From positions 1 to 51,587 of the forward strand of contig CACNND010000008.1 in the NCBI GenBank assembly GCA_902621725.1: DNA of 51,587 nt, read 5' to 3'. The DNA comes from an uncultured Alphaproteobacteria bacterium (GTDB lineage Bacteria; Pseudomonadota; Alphaproteobacteria; HIMB59; GCA-002718135). How positions within the stretch are numbered: the first letter of the stretch is position 1; each line of letters starts with the position of its first letter. Below are positions 20,560-29,855 of this stretch, one piece after another. Under the pieces are notes generated by a model, which was not told the origin of the DNA, ran no database searches, and worked only from the letters and a program-made list of their open reading frames with translations. Position numbers and translations under genes: made by a program.

Positions 20560-21737
20560 TATCTATCTATCTCTCCAAAAACAATATCTAAGCTACCTAG
20601 TATTGCGGCTATGTCAGCCATTAAGTGGCCTTTAGATAAATGATCCAATGTTTGAAGGTGTGCAAAACCTGGTGCTCTTATTTTACATCTATATGGTTTA
20701 CTAGATCCATCAGAAACAAGGTAAACGCCAAATTCACCCTTTGGAGCTTCTACTGCACTATAAACTTGACCAGCCGGAACACGGTAACCTTCAGTGAAAA
20801 GTTTAAAATGATGAATTAAAGCTTCCATTGATTTTTTCATTTGATTTCTTTTAGGAGGTGTAATTTTATTATCCTCAATTGATATTGGACCTGGTTTGAT
20901 TTTATTTAAACATTGGTTAATAATACTAATGCTTTGTCTCATTTCCTCTATGCGAACCAAATATCGATCAAAACAATCTCCCTTTTTTCCAACAGGAACT
21001 TCAAAATCAACTTGATTATAGGCGTCATAAGGTTGAGATCTTCTTAAATCCCATGCTACACCTGCACTTCTTAATACAGGACCAGAACACCCCCATTCAA
21101 TTGCTTCGGACTTTGAAATTATTCCTATATCAACTGATCTTTGTCTTAAAATTCTGTTATTAGTAAGCAAACTTTCAAGATCATCAATAAATTTTGGAAG
21201 AGTTTTAAAATGGTCAAATAATTTTTCTTCCATTCCTTCTGGCATATCCTGATGAACGCCACCAGGTCTAAAATAAGCTGCATGAAATCTTGCCCCAGAT
21301 ACTGCTTCATGAAACTCCAAAAGCTTTTCCCTTTCTTCAAAACACCATAAAAAAGGTGTCACTGCACCAATGTCAGCAGCATAGGCAGGTATATTTAATA
21401 AATGATTTAGTATTCTAGTAATTTCGGCAAAAATAACACGAATATATTTAGCTCTTTCAGGAACATTGATGCCTAGGAGATTTTCAGTTGCCAATGCAAA
21501 AGCATGTTCTTGACACATTGGCGAAACATAATCAAGTCTATCAAAATAAGGGACAGCCTGAAGATAAGTTTTATATTCAATTAATTTTTCTGTCCCCCTA
21601 TGTAACAATCCGATGTGTGGTTCTGCTCTTTGAACTACCTCACCTTCCAGCTCAACTACTAAACGTAAAACACCATGCGCAGCTGGATGTTGAGGGCCAA
21701 AGTTAATTGTAGTTGTATTAAGTTCTACTTCTTTCAT
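20559..21737 (-). CDS. nuoD: NADH-quinone oxidoreductase subunit D (49 kDa)
   Basis: This subunit forms the quinone-binding site of complex I with NuoB. It has 392 residues. Recognisable segments are [21 protein letters not shown] (the conserved His loop), [30 protein letters not shown], and the C-terminal [13 protein letters not shown] stretch [14 protein letters not shown] ending in DIVFGEIDR. It is a separate gene here; nuoC and nuoD are fused in E. coli. It follows the nuoC stop directly. Confidence 0.97.
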   Translation of the reverse strand: MKEVELNTTTINFGPQHPAAHGVLRLVVELEGEVVQRAEPHIGLLHRGTEKLIEYKTYLQAVPYFDRLDYVSPMCQEHAFALATENLLGINVPERAKYIRVIFAEITRILNHLLNIPAYAADIGAVTPFLWCFEEREKLLEFHEAVSGARFHAAYFRPGGVHQDMPEGMEEKLFDHFKTLPKFIDDLESLLTNNRILRQRSVDIGIISKSEAIEWGCSGPVLRSAGVAWDLRRSQPYDAYNQVDFEVPVGKKGDCFDRYLVRIEEMRQSISIINQCLNKIKPGPISIEDNKITPPKRNQMKKSMEALIHHFKLFTEGYRVPAGQVYSAVEAPKGEFGVYLVSDGSSKPYRCKIRAPGFAHLQTLDHLSKGHLMADIAAILGSLDIVFGEIDR

Positions 21738-22322
21738 TTAATTTTCACCAGTAGATTTCTCATCACCAAAAAGTTTGTTTTCCATTCCTTCCCAAGGAGA
21801 TTCACTATCGAAATTTCTAAATTCTTGAGTTAACTTAACAGGCTCATATATTACTTTTTTTTCAAGGTCATCGTAGCGAACTTCTGTATGTCCTGTTAAA
21901 GGAAAATCTTTGCGCAACGGATAACCTTCAAAATTGTAATCCGTCATTATCCTTCTTAAATCAGGATGGTTAATAAATTCAATTCCAAATAAATCATAAC
22001 ATTCTCTTTCATACCAATCCGCAGATTTATGAATATTTGTTATTGATTCTATGTTTTCATTTTCTTTAATAAAAGTTTTAAGAATAATTTTTTTATTTTT
22101 TTTTAAACTTTGCAAAATATAAATCAAATCAAATCTAAATTCTCGTGAAGGATAGTCTACAGCTGTAATATCTAGTAATTGATTGAAATTAAGCTCAGTA
22201 TTATCTCTTAATTCGTTAAAAATTTTTATAATATTATTTTTTTCAAATTCTATTTCTAACAAATTATTATTATTTTCTATAACGTTATTTATACCATTTA
22301 TTTTATTGAGAATATTAAGCAT
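21738..22322 (-). CDS. nuoC: NADH-quinone oxidoreductase subunit C (30 kDa)
   Basis: This peripheral-arm complex I subunit has the family motif WYERECYDLFGIEFINHPDLRRIMTDY, followed by GYPLRKDFPLTGHTEVRYD. I start it at the ATG at 22322, giving 194 residues. A TTG two codons upstream, at 22328, directly abuts the nuoB stop and is also possible. The N-terminal third is divergent, Asn/Lys-rich and hard to align by eye, which is normal for this subunit. Confidence 0.94.
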   Translation of the reverse strand: MLNILNKINGINNVIENNNNLLEIEFEKNNIIKIFNELRDNTELNFNQLLDITAVDYPSREFRFDLIYILQSLKKNKKIILKTFIKENENIESITNIHKSADWYERECYDLFGIEFINHPDLRRIMTDYNFEGYPLRKDFPLTGHTEVRYDDLEKKVIYEPVKLTQEFRNFDSESPWEGMENKLFGDEKSTGEN

Positions 22323-22328
22323 ATACAA

Positions 22329-22841
22329 TTATCTTTTAAATTTATTTTCTCTTCTTATTTTTTTTTGTAATTGAAGAATTCCGTAAACTAATGCTTCTGC
22401 TGTTGGAGGGCATCCAGGTACATAAACATCAACTGGAACTATTCTATCGCAGCCTCTAACTACTGAATATGAGTAGTGATAATAGCCTCCTCCGTTAGCA
22501 CAAGAACCCATTGATATGACCCATCGTGGTTCCGGCATTTGATCATATACCTTTCTTAAAGCTGGAGCCATTTTATTTGTTAAAGTTCCAGCTACTATCA
22601 TTACATCAGATTGTCTTGGACTGCCTCTTGGTATTACTCCATAGCGATCTAGATCATATCTTGCCATATAAGAATGAATCATTTCTACTCCACAACAAGC
22701 CAATCCAAAAGTCATAGGCCATAAAGAACCAGTTCTAGCCCAAGTAAGTATTTTGTCATAACTTGCAACTAAGAAACCTTTAGAAGAAAGTTCTGTGTTT
22801 AAAGTATCATCTACATATTTTTTTGCTTCATCTACTCCCAT
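22329..22841 (-). CDS. nuoB: NADH-quinone oxidoreductase subunit B (cluster N2)
   Basis: This subunit carries the terminal 4Fe-4S cluster N2, which reduces quinone. The cluster ligands are visible in [29 protein letters not shown] and [15 protein letters not shown] choose the ATG at 22841 ([12 protein letters not shown], 170 residues) over the ATG at 22862. The former has a good Shine-Dalgarno sequence, AAGGAG, 7 nt upstream, whereas the latter has only a weak one and would lengthen the nuoA overlap to 31 nt. Confidence 0.96.
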   Translation of the reverse strand: MGVDEAKKYVDDTLNTELSSKGFLVASYDKILTWARTGSLWPMTFGLACCGVEMIHSYMARYDLDRYGVIPRGSPRQSDVMIVAGTLTNKMAPALRKVYDQMPEPRWVISMGSCANGGGYYHYSYSVVRGCDRIVPVDVYVPGCPPTAEALVYGILQLQKKIRRENKFKR

Positions 22842-23197
22842 TCTAAAGCTCCTTTTTTCCATTCATAAATAAATCCAATTGTCAAAACTGTTAAAAATAT
22901 CATCATAGACCAAAAACCAAATAAGCCAATTTTTCCTAAAGTTATTGCCCATGGGAATAAGAAGGCAACTTCTAAATCAAAAATTATAAATAGAATTGCT
23001 ACTAGATAAAATCTTACATCAAATCTTCCACGAGCATCATCGAAAGCTTCAAATCCACATTCGTATGCTGATAATTTTTCCTTGTCTGGTTGAGAGTCCC
23101 CTACAACAAATGATAATAATGTCATTCCAAGCGCTATACCCAAAGCAATAAATATGAAAATCAGAATTGGTAAATATTCAAATAGAAATTCAGGCAC
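22832..23197 (-). CDS. nuoA: NADH-quinone oxidoreductase subunit A
   Basis: This membrane subunit of complex I has 121 residues and three helices. The conserved cysteine loop between helices 1 and 2 reads [25 protein letters not shown], as in the ND3/NuoA family. It is the first of the 14 nuo genes and lies about 100 nt downstream of tRNA-Asp on the same strand. That gap holds either the operon promoter or the point where tRNA transcripts run in. Confidence 0.95.
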   Translation of the reverse strand: MPEFLFEYLPILIFIFIALGIALGMTLLSFVVGDSQPDKEKLSAYECGFEAFDDARGRFDVRFYLVAILFIIFDLEVAFLFPWAITLGKIGLFGFWSMMIFLTVLTIGFIYEWKKGALEWE

Positions 23198-23296
23198 TAT
23201 AATCTCACAATTAAATTAGTAATGTATTTAACAATTTATTCAACAATAACAACGTGTCTCGTTGCGACTTTAATACACAAAAAACACTAGAAAGAG

Positions 23297-23373
23297 TGGC
23301 GCGAGAGACGGGATTCGAACCCGCGGCCTCTGCCGTGACAGGGCAGCGTTCTAACCAGCTGAACTACTCCCGC
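23297..23373 (-). tRNA. tRNA-Asp (anticodon GTC)
   Basis: On the minus strand the acceptor stem GCGGGAG pairs with CTCTCGC. The anticodon stem-loop is CTGCC-CTGTCAC-GGCAG, giving anticodon GTC (Asp). The T-arm has the GGTTCGAATCC consensus. CCA is encoded (23297-23299). It lies 3 nt downstream of tRNA-Val in the hup-to-nuo gap. Confidence 0.97.
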
Positions 23374-23376
23374 GCA

Positions 23377-23452
23377 TGGTGGGTGTTGAGAGACTTGAAC
23401 TCCCGACCCTCTCGGTGTAAACGAGATGCTCTACCAACTGAGCTAAACACCC
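23377..23452 (-). tRNA. tRNA-Val (anticodon TAC)
   Basis: On the minus strand the acceptor stem GGGTGTT pairs with AACACCC. The anticodon arm CTCGT-TTACACC-GAG gives anticodon TAC (Val), and the D-arm is TAGCTCAGTTGGTAGAGCA. CCA is encoded at 23377-23379. It is transcribed just after hup and before tRNA-Asp, the common alphaproteobacterial order. Confidence 0.97.
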
Positions 23453-23456
23453 AAAC

Positions 23457-23486
23457 AAAAACGGCTGTTAAATTATTTAACAGCCG
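23457..23486 (-). terminator. Rho-independent terminator after hup
   Basis: A perfect 11-bp stem (CGGCTGTTAAA with its complement) closes a 3-nt loop at 23462-23486. On the minus strand it is followed by a T-rich run (23457-23461). It lies about 20 nt downstream of the hup stop and just before tRNA-Val, so it should end the hup transcript. Confidence 0.85.
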
Positions 23487-23506
23487 GTGCAAGTAAAAAA
23501 AATATA

Positions 23507-23782
23507 TTAAACGTTAACTGAGTCTTTAAGAGCCTTGCCAACTGTAAATTTAGGTCTTTTTGAGGCTGGGATTTGAATAGACTCACCTGTTCTAGGATTT
23601 CTCCCTGTAGTAGCCTTTCTATGACTAACACTGAAGTTGCCAAAACCTACAATACTTACTTTCTCATCTCTTTTTAGAGAATTAGTAATAGCATCTAAAA
23701 AACTTTCAATAGCTCTGGTAGCATCTGATTTTGACAGCCCAGCTGATGATGCAACTGAAGCAATAAGATCATTTTTATTCAC
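23507..23782 (-). CDS. hup: DNA-binding protein HU
   Basis: This small histone-like protein bends and compacts DNA. It has 91 residues, the family length. The DNA-binding arm signature GFGNFSVSHRKATTGRNPRTGESIQIPASKRPKF is intact. The start is a GTG, supported by a Shine-Dalgarno AGGAG about 7 nt upstream. It has its own promoter and terminator, so it is a single-gene unit between lon and the tRNA genes, as is usual in the class. Confidence 0.96.
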   Translation of the reverse strand: MNKNDLIASVASSAGLSKSDATRAIESFLDAITNSLKRDEKVSIVGFGNFSVSHRKATTGRNPRTGESIQIPASKRPKFTVGKALKDSVNV

Positions 23783-23810
23783 TTTAATCTCCTTTTAAAA
23801 ATTAATAATT

Positions 23811-23840
23811 AAAATATTCTTTGATTTCCTGACAAGTCAA
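23811..23840 (-). promoter_or_regulatory. Predicted sigma-70-type promoter of hup
   Basis: On the minus strand a TTGACT -35 box (23835-23840) and a TATTTT -10 box (23811-23816) are 18 nt apart. They lie about 30 nt upstream of the hup GTG. The prediction is by eye and fits the separate expression of hup implied by the flanking terminators. Confidence 0.5.
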
Positions 23841-23851
23841 TAATATTTATT

Positions 23852-23906
23852 AAAAAATTCCCGGAATCAAGCGAATTTGAGCAAATTTTGCCTAAATTCA
23901 GGGATT
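23852..23906 (-). terminator. Long hairpin terminator after lon
   Basis: Right at the lon stop, the minus strand folds into a two-part stem. An outer stem of AAT-CCC-T-GAAT pairs with ATTC-C-GGG-A-ATT (one mismatch, one bulge), and an inner stem of GCAAAATTTG pairs with CAAATTCGC across a 2-nt loop. A run of six T follows (plus-strand A at 23852-23857). The large stem plus T-run reads as an intrinsic terminator. Confidence 0.65.
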
Positions 23907-26298
23907 AGTGAGTGACTTTTTCTTTTATTTCCTGACTAGAAATAATGTTTTTTTGAATATTATTTTGTTCTGATTCGCTTAAATTTAGGGGTATTATATT
24001 TTTCAAAAGTGTGTGTTCAAGAATTGATATAGCCTCAGATACCGCAATAATTTTTATATTTTTCAGAATATCTCTATCAAATTCTGAAATTTCTCGTTTA
24101 TTTTCTTCCGGGATAAGAACCTTTTTAATACCAGCCCTACTAGCTGCATAGATTTTTTCTTTTAAGCCTCCTATTGGTAATACTCTTCCTCTCAAAGTAA
24201 TTTCTCCAGTCATTGCAACATCTTTTCTTACTTTATTGTTAGTCATTGATGAAACAATTGAATTAAAGATAGCAATTCCAGCACTTGGCCCATCCTTTGG
24301 AGTTGCGCCTTCAGGTACATGAACATGTATATCGTATCTGTCAAAGTCTTTTGGGTGAATACCAAGCAAAATGGATTTGGATCTAACATACGAGGCTGCG
24401 GCTTGAATAGATTCTTTCATTACATCGCCAAGTTTACCAGTAATAGTAAGTTTACCTTTTCCAACTGATAAAAGGACCTCTACTGACAAAATTTCACCAC
24501 CAACTTCGGTCCAAGCTAAACCATTTGTAACACCTACTAAATTTTTCTTTTCTAATTCATTCGTCCTAAACCTGTTGACACCTAAAAATTTTTGAATGTT
24601 ATCATTATTTAACAGAATATTTTTTTTTCTTGAAGTCTCTATTATCTTAACACTTTTTCTGCAAATTTTTGCAATTTCTTTTTCAAGATTTCTAACACCT
24701 GCCTCTCTTGTATAGTTTCTAATAATGTAGCTTAATAATTTACTTGTAAACTTGAGTTCAGTTTTTTTAATGCCATGGTTCTTTATTTGTTTAGGAACTA
24801 AATATTTCTGAGCAATTTTATTTTTTTCTTTTTCTGTGTAGCCAGGGATCCTTATAATTTCCATTCTGTCTAATAAAGCTGGAGGTATACTTAGGGTATT
24901 TGCAGTACATACAAACATTACATTGGAAAGATCGTAGTCTACTTCGAGATAATGATCATTGAAATTATTATTTTGTTCAGGATCCAATATTTCTAATAGA
25001 GCTGATGAAGGGTCACCTCTCCAATCAGATCCAAGTTTATCAATTTCATCTAGAAGAATAAGTGGATTTGAAGATTTAGATTTTTTCATTGCTTGAATAA
25101 ATCTTCCTGGCATCGAACCTATATATGTTTTTCTGTGGCCCCTTATTTCTGCTTCATCTCTTACTCCTCCAAGAGACATTCTAATAAAATTTCTACCTGT
25201 TGCAGCTGCAATTGATTTACCAAGTGAAGTTTTACCAACTCCTGGTGGCCCTACTAAACATAATATTGGTCCTTTCAATTTATTTATTCTTTTTTGGACA
25301 GCTAAATATTCTAAAATTCTATCTTTAACTTTTTCAAGACCATAGTGATCGTTATTTAATATACTAGAAGCATTATTTATATTTTTTGAAATTTCTTTTG
25401 GATTATTCCAAGGAATTGTTAACATCCAATCTAAATAGTTTCTTATTACGGTTGCTTCAGCTGACATAGGACTCATATTTTTTAATTTTTTAAGTTCAGA
25501 CTTGCATTTATCTTTTGCCTCTAATGTAAAATTAGTATTTTCAATTTTTTTCTCAATTTCAATTAGTTCGTCGACGTCATCATTCTCACCAAGTTCTTTT
25601 TGAATTGCTTTCATTTGTTCATTTAAGTAATACTCTTTTTGAGTTTTTTCCATTTGACGTTTTACTCTACCCTTAATTTTTTTTTCAACTTGAAAAGAAT
25701 CTATTTCCGACAATAAATAGCCATAAATCTTGTTAAGTCTTTCATCGACCTTTAAATATTCTAATATTTCTTGTTTTTGATTTAGAGAAATATTTAAGTT
25801 AGCTGCTATAACATCAGCTATTTTATTTGGATCATTAAATGAATTTACATTACTTACAGTTTCAATAGGTATTTTTTTATTAATTTTTTGATATTCAGTA
25901 AACTGTTCTACTACAAGTTTTTCCAAGGCCTTTATTTTATTATTCTTTTTAAGATTTTGTTTTATTTCAGAAATCTTTGCATTTATTAATTCTTTTTCAA
26001 AAGAAAAATTATCAACTTTTGCTCTATAAAGTCCCTCAACTAAAACTTTTAAAGTTCCATCAGGAAGCTTTAATAATTGTAAAACTTTAGCAACGGTTCC
26101 AACCCTATAAAGATTTTTCTCACTAGGCTTATCAATATTTGAGTCTTTTTGAGATATCAGAAAGATTTTTTTATTACTCTCCATTACATTATTAAGAGCG
26201 TTGACGGATTGCTTTCTTCCAACAAACAATGGAGCAATCATATCAGGGAAAACAACAATGTCTCTTAGAGGTAAAACAGGTAGTAAAACTTTAGACAT
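23905..26298 (-). CDS. lon: ATP-dependent protease Lon
   Basis: This cytoplasmic AAA+ protease degrades misfolded and regulatory proteins. It has 797 residues, close to E. coli Lon (784). The N-terminal substrate domain covers about 1-200, Walker A GPPGVGKT is at 350-357, and Walker B is in LILLDEIDKL. The catalytic dyad is Ser672 (PKDGPSAGIA) and Lys715 (GGLKEK). It lies 30 nt downstream of clpX and may share its transcript. A long hairpin terminator follows. Confidence 0.97.
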   Translation of the reverse strand: MSKVLLPVLPLRDIVVFPDMIAPLFVGRKQSVNALNNVMESNKKIFLISQKDSNIDKPSEKNLYRVGTVAKVLQLLKLPDGTLKVLVEGLYRAKVDNFSFEKELINAKISEIKQNLKKNNKIKALEKLVVEQFTEYQKINKKIPIETVSNVNSFNDPNKIADVIAANLNISLNQKQEILEYLKVDERLNKIYGYLLSEIDSFQVEKKIKGRVKRQMEKTQKEYYLNEQMKAIQKELGENDDVDELIEIEKKIENTNFTLEAKDKCKSELKKLKNMSPMSAEATVIRNYLDWMLTIPWNNPKEISKNINNASSILNNDHYGLEKVKDRILEYLAVQKRINKLKGPILCLVGPPGVGKTSLGKSIAAATGRNFIRMSLGGVRDEAEIRGHRKTYIGSMPGRFIQAMKKSKSSNPLILLDEIDKLGSDWRGDPSSALLEILDPEQNNNFNDHYLEVDYDLSNVMFVCTANTLSIPPALLDRMEIIRIPGYTEKEKNKIAQKYLVPKQIKNHGIKKTELKFTSKLLSYIIRNYTREAGVRNLEKEIAKICRKSVKIIETSRKKNILLNNDNIQKFLGVNRFRTNELEKKNLVGVTNGLAWTEVGGEILSVEVLLSVGKGKLTITGKLGDVMKESIQAAASYVRSKSILLGIHPKDFDRYDIHVHVPEGATPKDGPSAGIAIFNSIVSSMTNNKVRKDVAMTGEITLRGRVLPIGGLKEKIYAASRAGIKKVLIPEENKREISEFDRDILKNIKIIAVSEAISILEHTLLKNIIPLNLSESEQNNIQKNIISSQEIKEKVTH

Positions 26299-26328
26299 AT
26301 TTAGTATTTGATAACATGATTAAATAAA

Positions 26329-27591
26329 TCAAGAGTTGTTTGCTATTATTTTTTGATTATTTGGATTATTTGAATAAATTAATAATGGCTCAGATTTACC
26401 AATTACCACGTCGTTATTTATAATTATTTTTTCTAAATTCTTTATATCTGGAGCAGTGTACATCAAATCGACTAATGAAGCCTCGATAATCGATCTTAAA
26501 CCTCTTGCTCCAGTATTTTGTTTTACTGCTAAATGCGCTATTTCATTCAATGCATTTGGTTTAAATTCTAGTTTAATATTATCCATCTTAAATAAAGATT
26601 GATATTGTTTTACAAGAGCATTTTTTGGCTCAAGCATTATTTTAACTAACATATCCTTATTTAATTCTCTGAGGGTACATATTATAGGTAAGCGTCCTAC
26701 AAACTCAGGGATCATTCCAAATTTCAACAAATCTTGATTCTCAAGTTTAGACAGAGCTTCACCTAAATTGTTTTCCTTGACTTCATTAAGTTTAGAATTG
26801 AATCCGATTGATGTGCCTTTAAGACGATAATTAATTAAATCTTCAATTCCAGAAAACGCACCACCACAAATAAAAAGAATATTTGAAGTATCTACTTGTA
26901 AAAACTCTTGCTGAGGATGTTTTCTACCACCCTGTGGTGGCACACTCGCTATTGTACCTTCCATTATTTTTAGAAGAGCTTGCTGAACTCCCTCTCCGGA
27001 CACATCTCTAGTTATAGATGGATTATCACTTTTTCGTCCAATCTTATCTATTTCATCAATATAAACTATCCCTTTTTGAGCTCTTTCAACATTGTATTCT
27101 GATGCTTGAAGTAATTTGAGAATAATATTTTCTACATCCTCCCCTACATAACCTGCCTCTGTTAAACTAGTTGCGTCAGCTACAGTAAAAGGAACATCTA
27201 AAATTTTAGCTAATGTTTGAGCTAATAACGTTTTTCCTGTTCCAGTGGGGCCTACCAGTAGGATATTTGATTTTGAAATTTCAACATCATCTTGTTCAAT
27301 ATTTGATAATCTTTTATAATGGTTATAAACAGCAACTGACAGTATTTTTTTTGCATTCTCTTGACCTATAACATAGTCATCTAAAAACTTATTTATTTCA
27401 GATGGTTTTGGAATATCTTTTTTAATTTTATGCTTATTATTTTTACTATCTTCCTTAATTATGTCCATGCATAATTCTACACATTCATCGCATACAAAAA
27501 CTGTAGGTCCTGCTATTAATTTTTTTACTTCTTTCTGATTTTTACCACAGAATGAACAATACAAAGAATCTTTATCATTTTTTTTTGTCAT
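26329..27591 (-). CDS. clpX: ClpX unfoldase, ATPase subunit of ClpXP
   Basis: This AAA+ unfoldase feeds substrates into ClpP. It has 420 residues. The N-terminal zinc finger has Cys12, Cys15, Cys34 and Cys37. Walker A GPTGTGKT is at 114-121, Walker B is VYIDEIDKI, and the sensor/arginine motifs follow (GARGLRSI). The IGF-type loop that docks on ClpP appears as IGF in GTSIGFNSK. The start shares a base with the clpP stop. Confidence 0.97.
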   Translation of the reverse strand: MTKKNDKDSLYCSFCGKNQKEVKKLIAGPTVFVCDECVELCMDIIKEDSKNNKHKIKKDIPKPSEINKFLDDYVIGQENAKKILSVAVYNHYKRLSNIEQDDVEISKSNILLVGPTGTGKTLLAQTLAKILDVPFTVADATSLTEAGYVGEDVENIILKLLQASEYNVERAQKGIVYIDEIDKIGRKSDNPSITRDVSGEGVQQALLKIMEGTIASVPPQGGRKHPQQEFLQVDTSNILFICGGAFSGIEDLINYRLKGTSIGFNSKLNEVKENNLGEALSKLENQDLLKFGMIPEFVGRLPIICTLRELNKDMLVKIMLEPKNALVKQYQSLFKMDNIKLEFKPNALNEIAHLAVKQNTGARGLRSIIEASLVDLMYTAPDIKNLEKIIINNDVVIGKSEPLLIYSNNPNNQKIIANNS

Positions 27592-28202
27592 TATTTTCTA
27601 TTCTCAACTATTTTGTCTATTAATCCAAACTTGACAGCTTCTTCTGGTGAGAAGTATTTATCTCTCTCCATAATACTTGATATTTCTGTAATTTTTTTTC
27701 CAGTATGTTTTGAATAAATTTCATTTAAACGTTTTTTTGTTTTTTTTATTTCGTTAGTTTGAATTTCTATATCTGTTACTTGCCCTTGATACCCACCGCT
27801 TGGTTGATGAACCATAATCCTTGAATTTGGAAGAGAGAAACGCATATCTTTAGAACCAGCTGTAAGTAACAGAGAGCCTGCTGAAGCTGCCTGCCCTATA
27901 CATATAGTCATAATTTTAGACGAAACGTATTGCATTGTGTCATATATTGCTAATCCTGACCATACAATTCCTCCAGGCGAGTTAATATAAAATGAGATTT
28001 CTTTTTTTGGGTTTTCAGATTCAAGAAAAAGAATTTGCGCACAAATTAGACTAGCAATATTGTCATCAATAGGACCAGTTAAGAAAATAATTCTTTCTTT
28101 AAGTAACCTTGAATAAATGTCATAAGCTCTTTCGCCCCTAGACGATTGTTCTACTACCATTGGTACAAGGTTATTGCTAAGATTATCTAATGGATCTTTC
28201 AT
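27591..28202 (-). CDS. clpP: ClpP protease subunit
   Basis: This is the serine protease core of ClpXP, 203 residues long. The catalytic triad is Ser107 (GQAASAGS), His132 (IMVHQPSGG) and Asp181 (MERDKYFS). The N-terminal [22 protein letters not shown] stretch is typical. Coupled 1-nt overlaps with tig upstream and clpX downstream give the classic tig-clpP-clpX unit. Confidence 0.97.
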   Translation of the reverse strand: MKDPLDNLSNNLVPMVVEQSSRGERAYDIYSRLLKERIIFLTGPIDDNIASLICAQILFLESENPKKEISFYINSPGGIVWSGLAIYDTMQYVSSKIMTICIGQAASAGSLLLTAGSKDMRFSLPNSRIMVHQPSGGYQGQVTDIEIQTNEIKKTKKRLNEIYSKHTGKKITEISSIMERDKYFSPEEAVKFGLIDKIVENRK

Positions 28203-29551
28203 TATAATTTATCTCTCTTAATATCAAATGTCTCTTGTTCAAGCTTTTTATACTGTTCATCATTAATACTTTTTTTAGTAATATCTGCTTTAGAAATTAT
28301 ATTATCTATAATTTTTTGCTCAAGAAGTGGTCCCCTAATCGATTCTATTGAATTTGGGTTTTTGTTAATATATTCCAAAATTTCTTTTTCCTGACCAGGA
28401 TATTGACTTGCGTATTGTTTTATCCCAAGATTTAACTCTTCTTGGCTAATTGAAATTTTGAATTCTTTTGCTATGAATTGCAAAAGAACTGCCAACCTAA
28501 CTCTTCTTTCTGATATTTTTTTATACCTATTTTTAAGCTTATCATCTGATAAAACTTTATCATCCGCATCCATTTTATTATTTTTTTTTGCATTTTCTAG
28601 TCTTTGCCATATTTCTTCAAAGTCTTCTTCAAGAACACCTTCTGGTAAATCAAATTTATATGTTTTGTTTAAAAAATCCATTAGTTGTTTTTTTTCAATT
28701 TCTTTAACACCTTGCTCGTATTGTCTAATAGTATTGTTTTTTAAAACTTCTTTAAGATCTTCTTCACTTTTAAAACCATTCCGCTCTAGGTATTCCTTAT
28801 TAATTTCAAATTTTGTCTTCTCCTCAATAGAAACTATACTAATATCGTAGATAACTTTTTTTAATTTGTCATTTTTGAGAAGGATTGACAGGTCTATGTT
28901 TATTTTTTTTGTATCACCTTCCTTTAATTTAGATAATATTTCTTTATTTAATTTAGGCAATATTTCTTGTTCAAGATCAGTATCAATGGGTAAATTATTT
29001 TGAGATCTCAGATATTCAGGAACATCTTGATTATCTGTTTTAAAATTTATAGTGATTTTGTCACCTTTTTTTGCGAATCTATTTGTTTTAATTCTGGAAA
29101 AATTTTTTTGATTTGAAATAAATAACTTGTATTGATTATCTAGATCTTTTTTTGAAAATTTTATTTCGTATTTGTTTAATTTAATATTTTTAAAATCTTG
29201 TAATTCTATTTCAGGTTGTAAATCAAATTTTAACTCAAATTCTAAAGGTTGATTTTTATTGAATTTTTTTAGGTCTATTTTAGGTTGTCTAAACAAATTT
29301 AATTTTTTTTCTTTAATTATTTCAGCTGTCTTAAGATTAATTAGAGATTGTATTACTTCGTTGAATACACTCTCTTCATATTTTTTTTTAACTATATTTA
29401 GTGGAGCTTTGCCTTTTCTAAATCCTGGTAGACTTACGTTTGGTATAATTTTTTCTATTTTATGATTTATTTCTTTATCAAAATCTTCATAAGGGATTAT
29501 TAATGAATATTCTTTGAATAATTTTTTTGATTTCAATTCTTTAAAATCCAT
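28202..29551 (-). CDS. tig: Trigger factor
   Basis: This ribosome-associated chaperone and peptidyl-prolyl isomerase has 449 residues when started at the ATG at 29551 ([16 protein letters not shown]). The ribosome-docking signature [20 protein letters not shown] is near residue 45, a Lys-rich PPIase domain follows (about 150-245), and the C-terminal helical arms run to the end. The frame stays open upstream to 29617, but that stretch is the tRNA-Leu gene read through, so it is not used. The protein is unusually Lys/Asn-rich, like its neighbours. Confidence 0.94.
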   Translation of the reverse strand: MDFKELKSKKLFKEYSLIIPYEDFDKEINHKIEKIIPNVSLPGFRKGKAPLNIVKKKYEESVFNEVIQSLINLKTAEIIKEKKLNLFRQPKIDLKKFNKNQPLEFELKFDLQPEIELQDFKNIKLNKYEIKFSKKDLDNQYKLFISNQKNFSRIKTNRFAKKGDKITINFKTDNQDVPEYLRSQNNLPIDTDLEQEILPKLNKEILSKLKEGDTKKINIDLSILLKNDKLKKVIYDISIVSIEEKTKFEINKEYLERNGFKSEEDLKEVLKNNTIRQYEQGVKEIEKKQLMDFLNKTYKFDLPEGVLEEDFEEIWQRLENAKKNNKMDADDKVLSDDKLKNRYKKISERRVRLAVLLQFIAKEFKISISQEELNLGIKQYASQYPGQEKEILEYINKNPNSIESIRGPLLEQKIIDNIISKADITKKSINDEQYKKLEQETFDIKRDKL

Positions 29552-29575
29552 ATTTCTTCTATCTCCATATACTAA

Positions 29576-29660
29576 TGGTAGGCCGGAAAGGACTTGAACC
29601 TTCACACCTTGCGGCACTAGAACCTAAATCTAGCGTGTCTACCAATTCCACCACCGGCCC
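29576..29660 (-). tRNA. tRNA-Leu (anticodon TAG)
   Basis: On the minus strand acceptor GGGCCGG pairs with CCGGCCT (one G-U pair at the end). The anticodon loop TTTAGGT between CTAGA and TCTAG gives TAG (Leu), and a long variable arm (class II) follows. CCA is encoded at 29576-29578. It lies 24 nt upstream of the tig start, so a tig transcript may begin at or pass through it. Confidence 0.97.
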
Positions 29661-29725
29661 TATTAATATTAGCCTTTTATGTACAATAAATTAAAAAACA
29701 ATAGAGAAAATAAACTAAATAAAAA

Positions 29726-29803
29726 TGGGGCGAACGATGGGATTCGAACCCACGGCATCAGGCACCACAAGCCTGCGCTCTAACCAACTGAGCTACGTTC
29801 GCC
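29726..29803 (-). tRNA. tRNA-His (anticodon GTG) with encoded G-1 and C73
   Basis: On the minus strand the 7-bp acceptor GCGAACG pairs with CGTTCGC. An extra 5' G (position -1, at 29803) faces discriminator C73. The anticodon loop TTGTGGT between CAGGC and GCCTG gives GTG (His). CCA is encoded at 29726-29728. The encoded G-1:C73 pair is the ancestral identity element and is informative for taxonomy. Confidence 0.97.
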
Positions 29804-29855
29804 ATGTAACTTAATTAAAAGTTTAATTTTTATATTAAATCGCTATACCAAAAAT

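Noticed and set aside
22842-22862. Longer NuoB start (ATG at 22862)
   Set aside because: Its Shine-Dalgarno is weak and the overlap with nuoA is 31 nt. The ATG at 22841 has AAGGAG at good spacing.
23250-23264. Small hairpin (CAACG/CGTTG) between tRNA-Asp and nuoA as a terminator
   Set aside because: The stem has only 5 bp and no T-run follows on the minus strand, so termination is not supported.
29552-29617. N-terminal extension of trigger factor
   Set aside because: These codons overlap the tRNA-Leu gene, and the encoded residues do not resemble the start of trigger factor.
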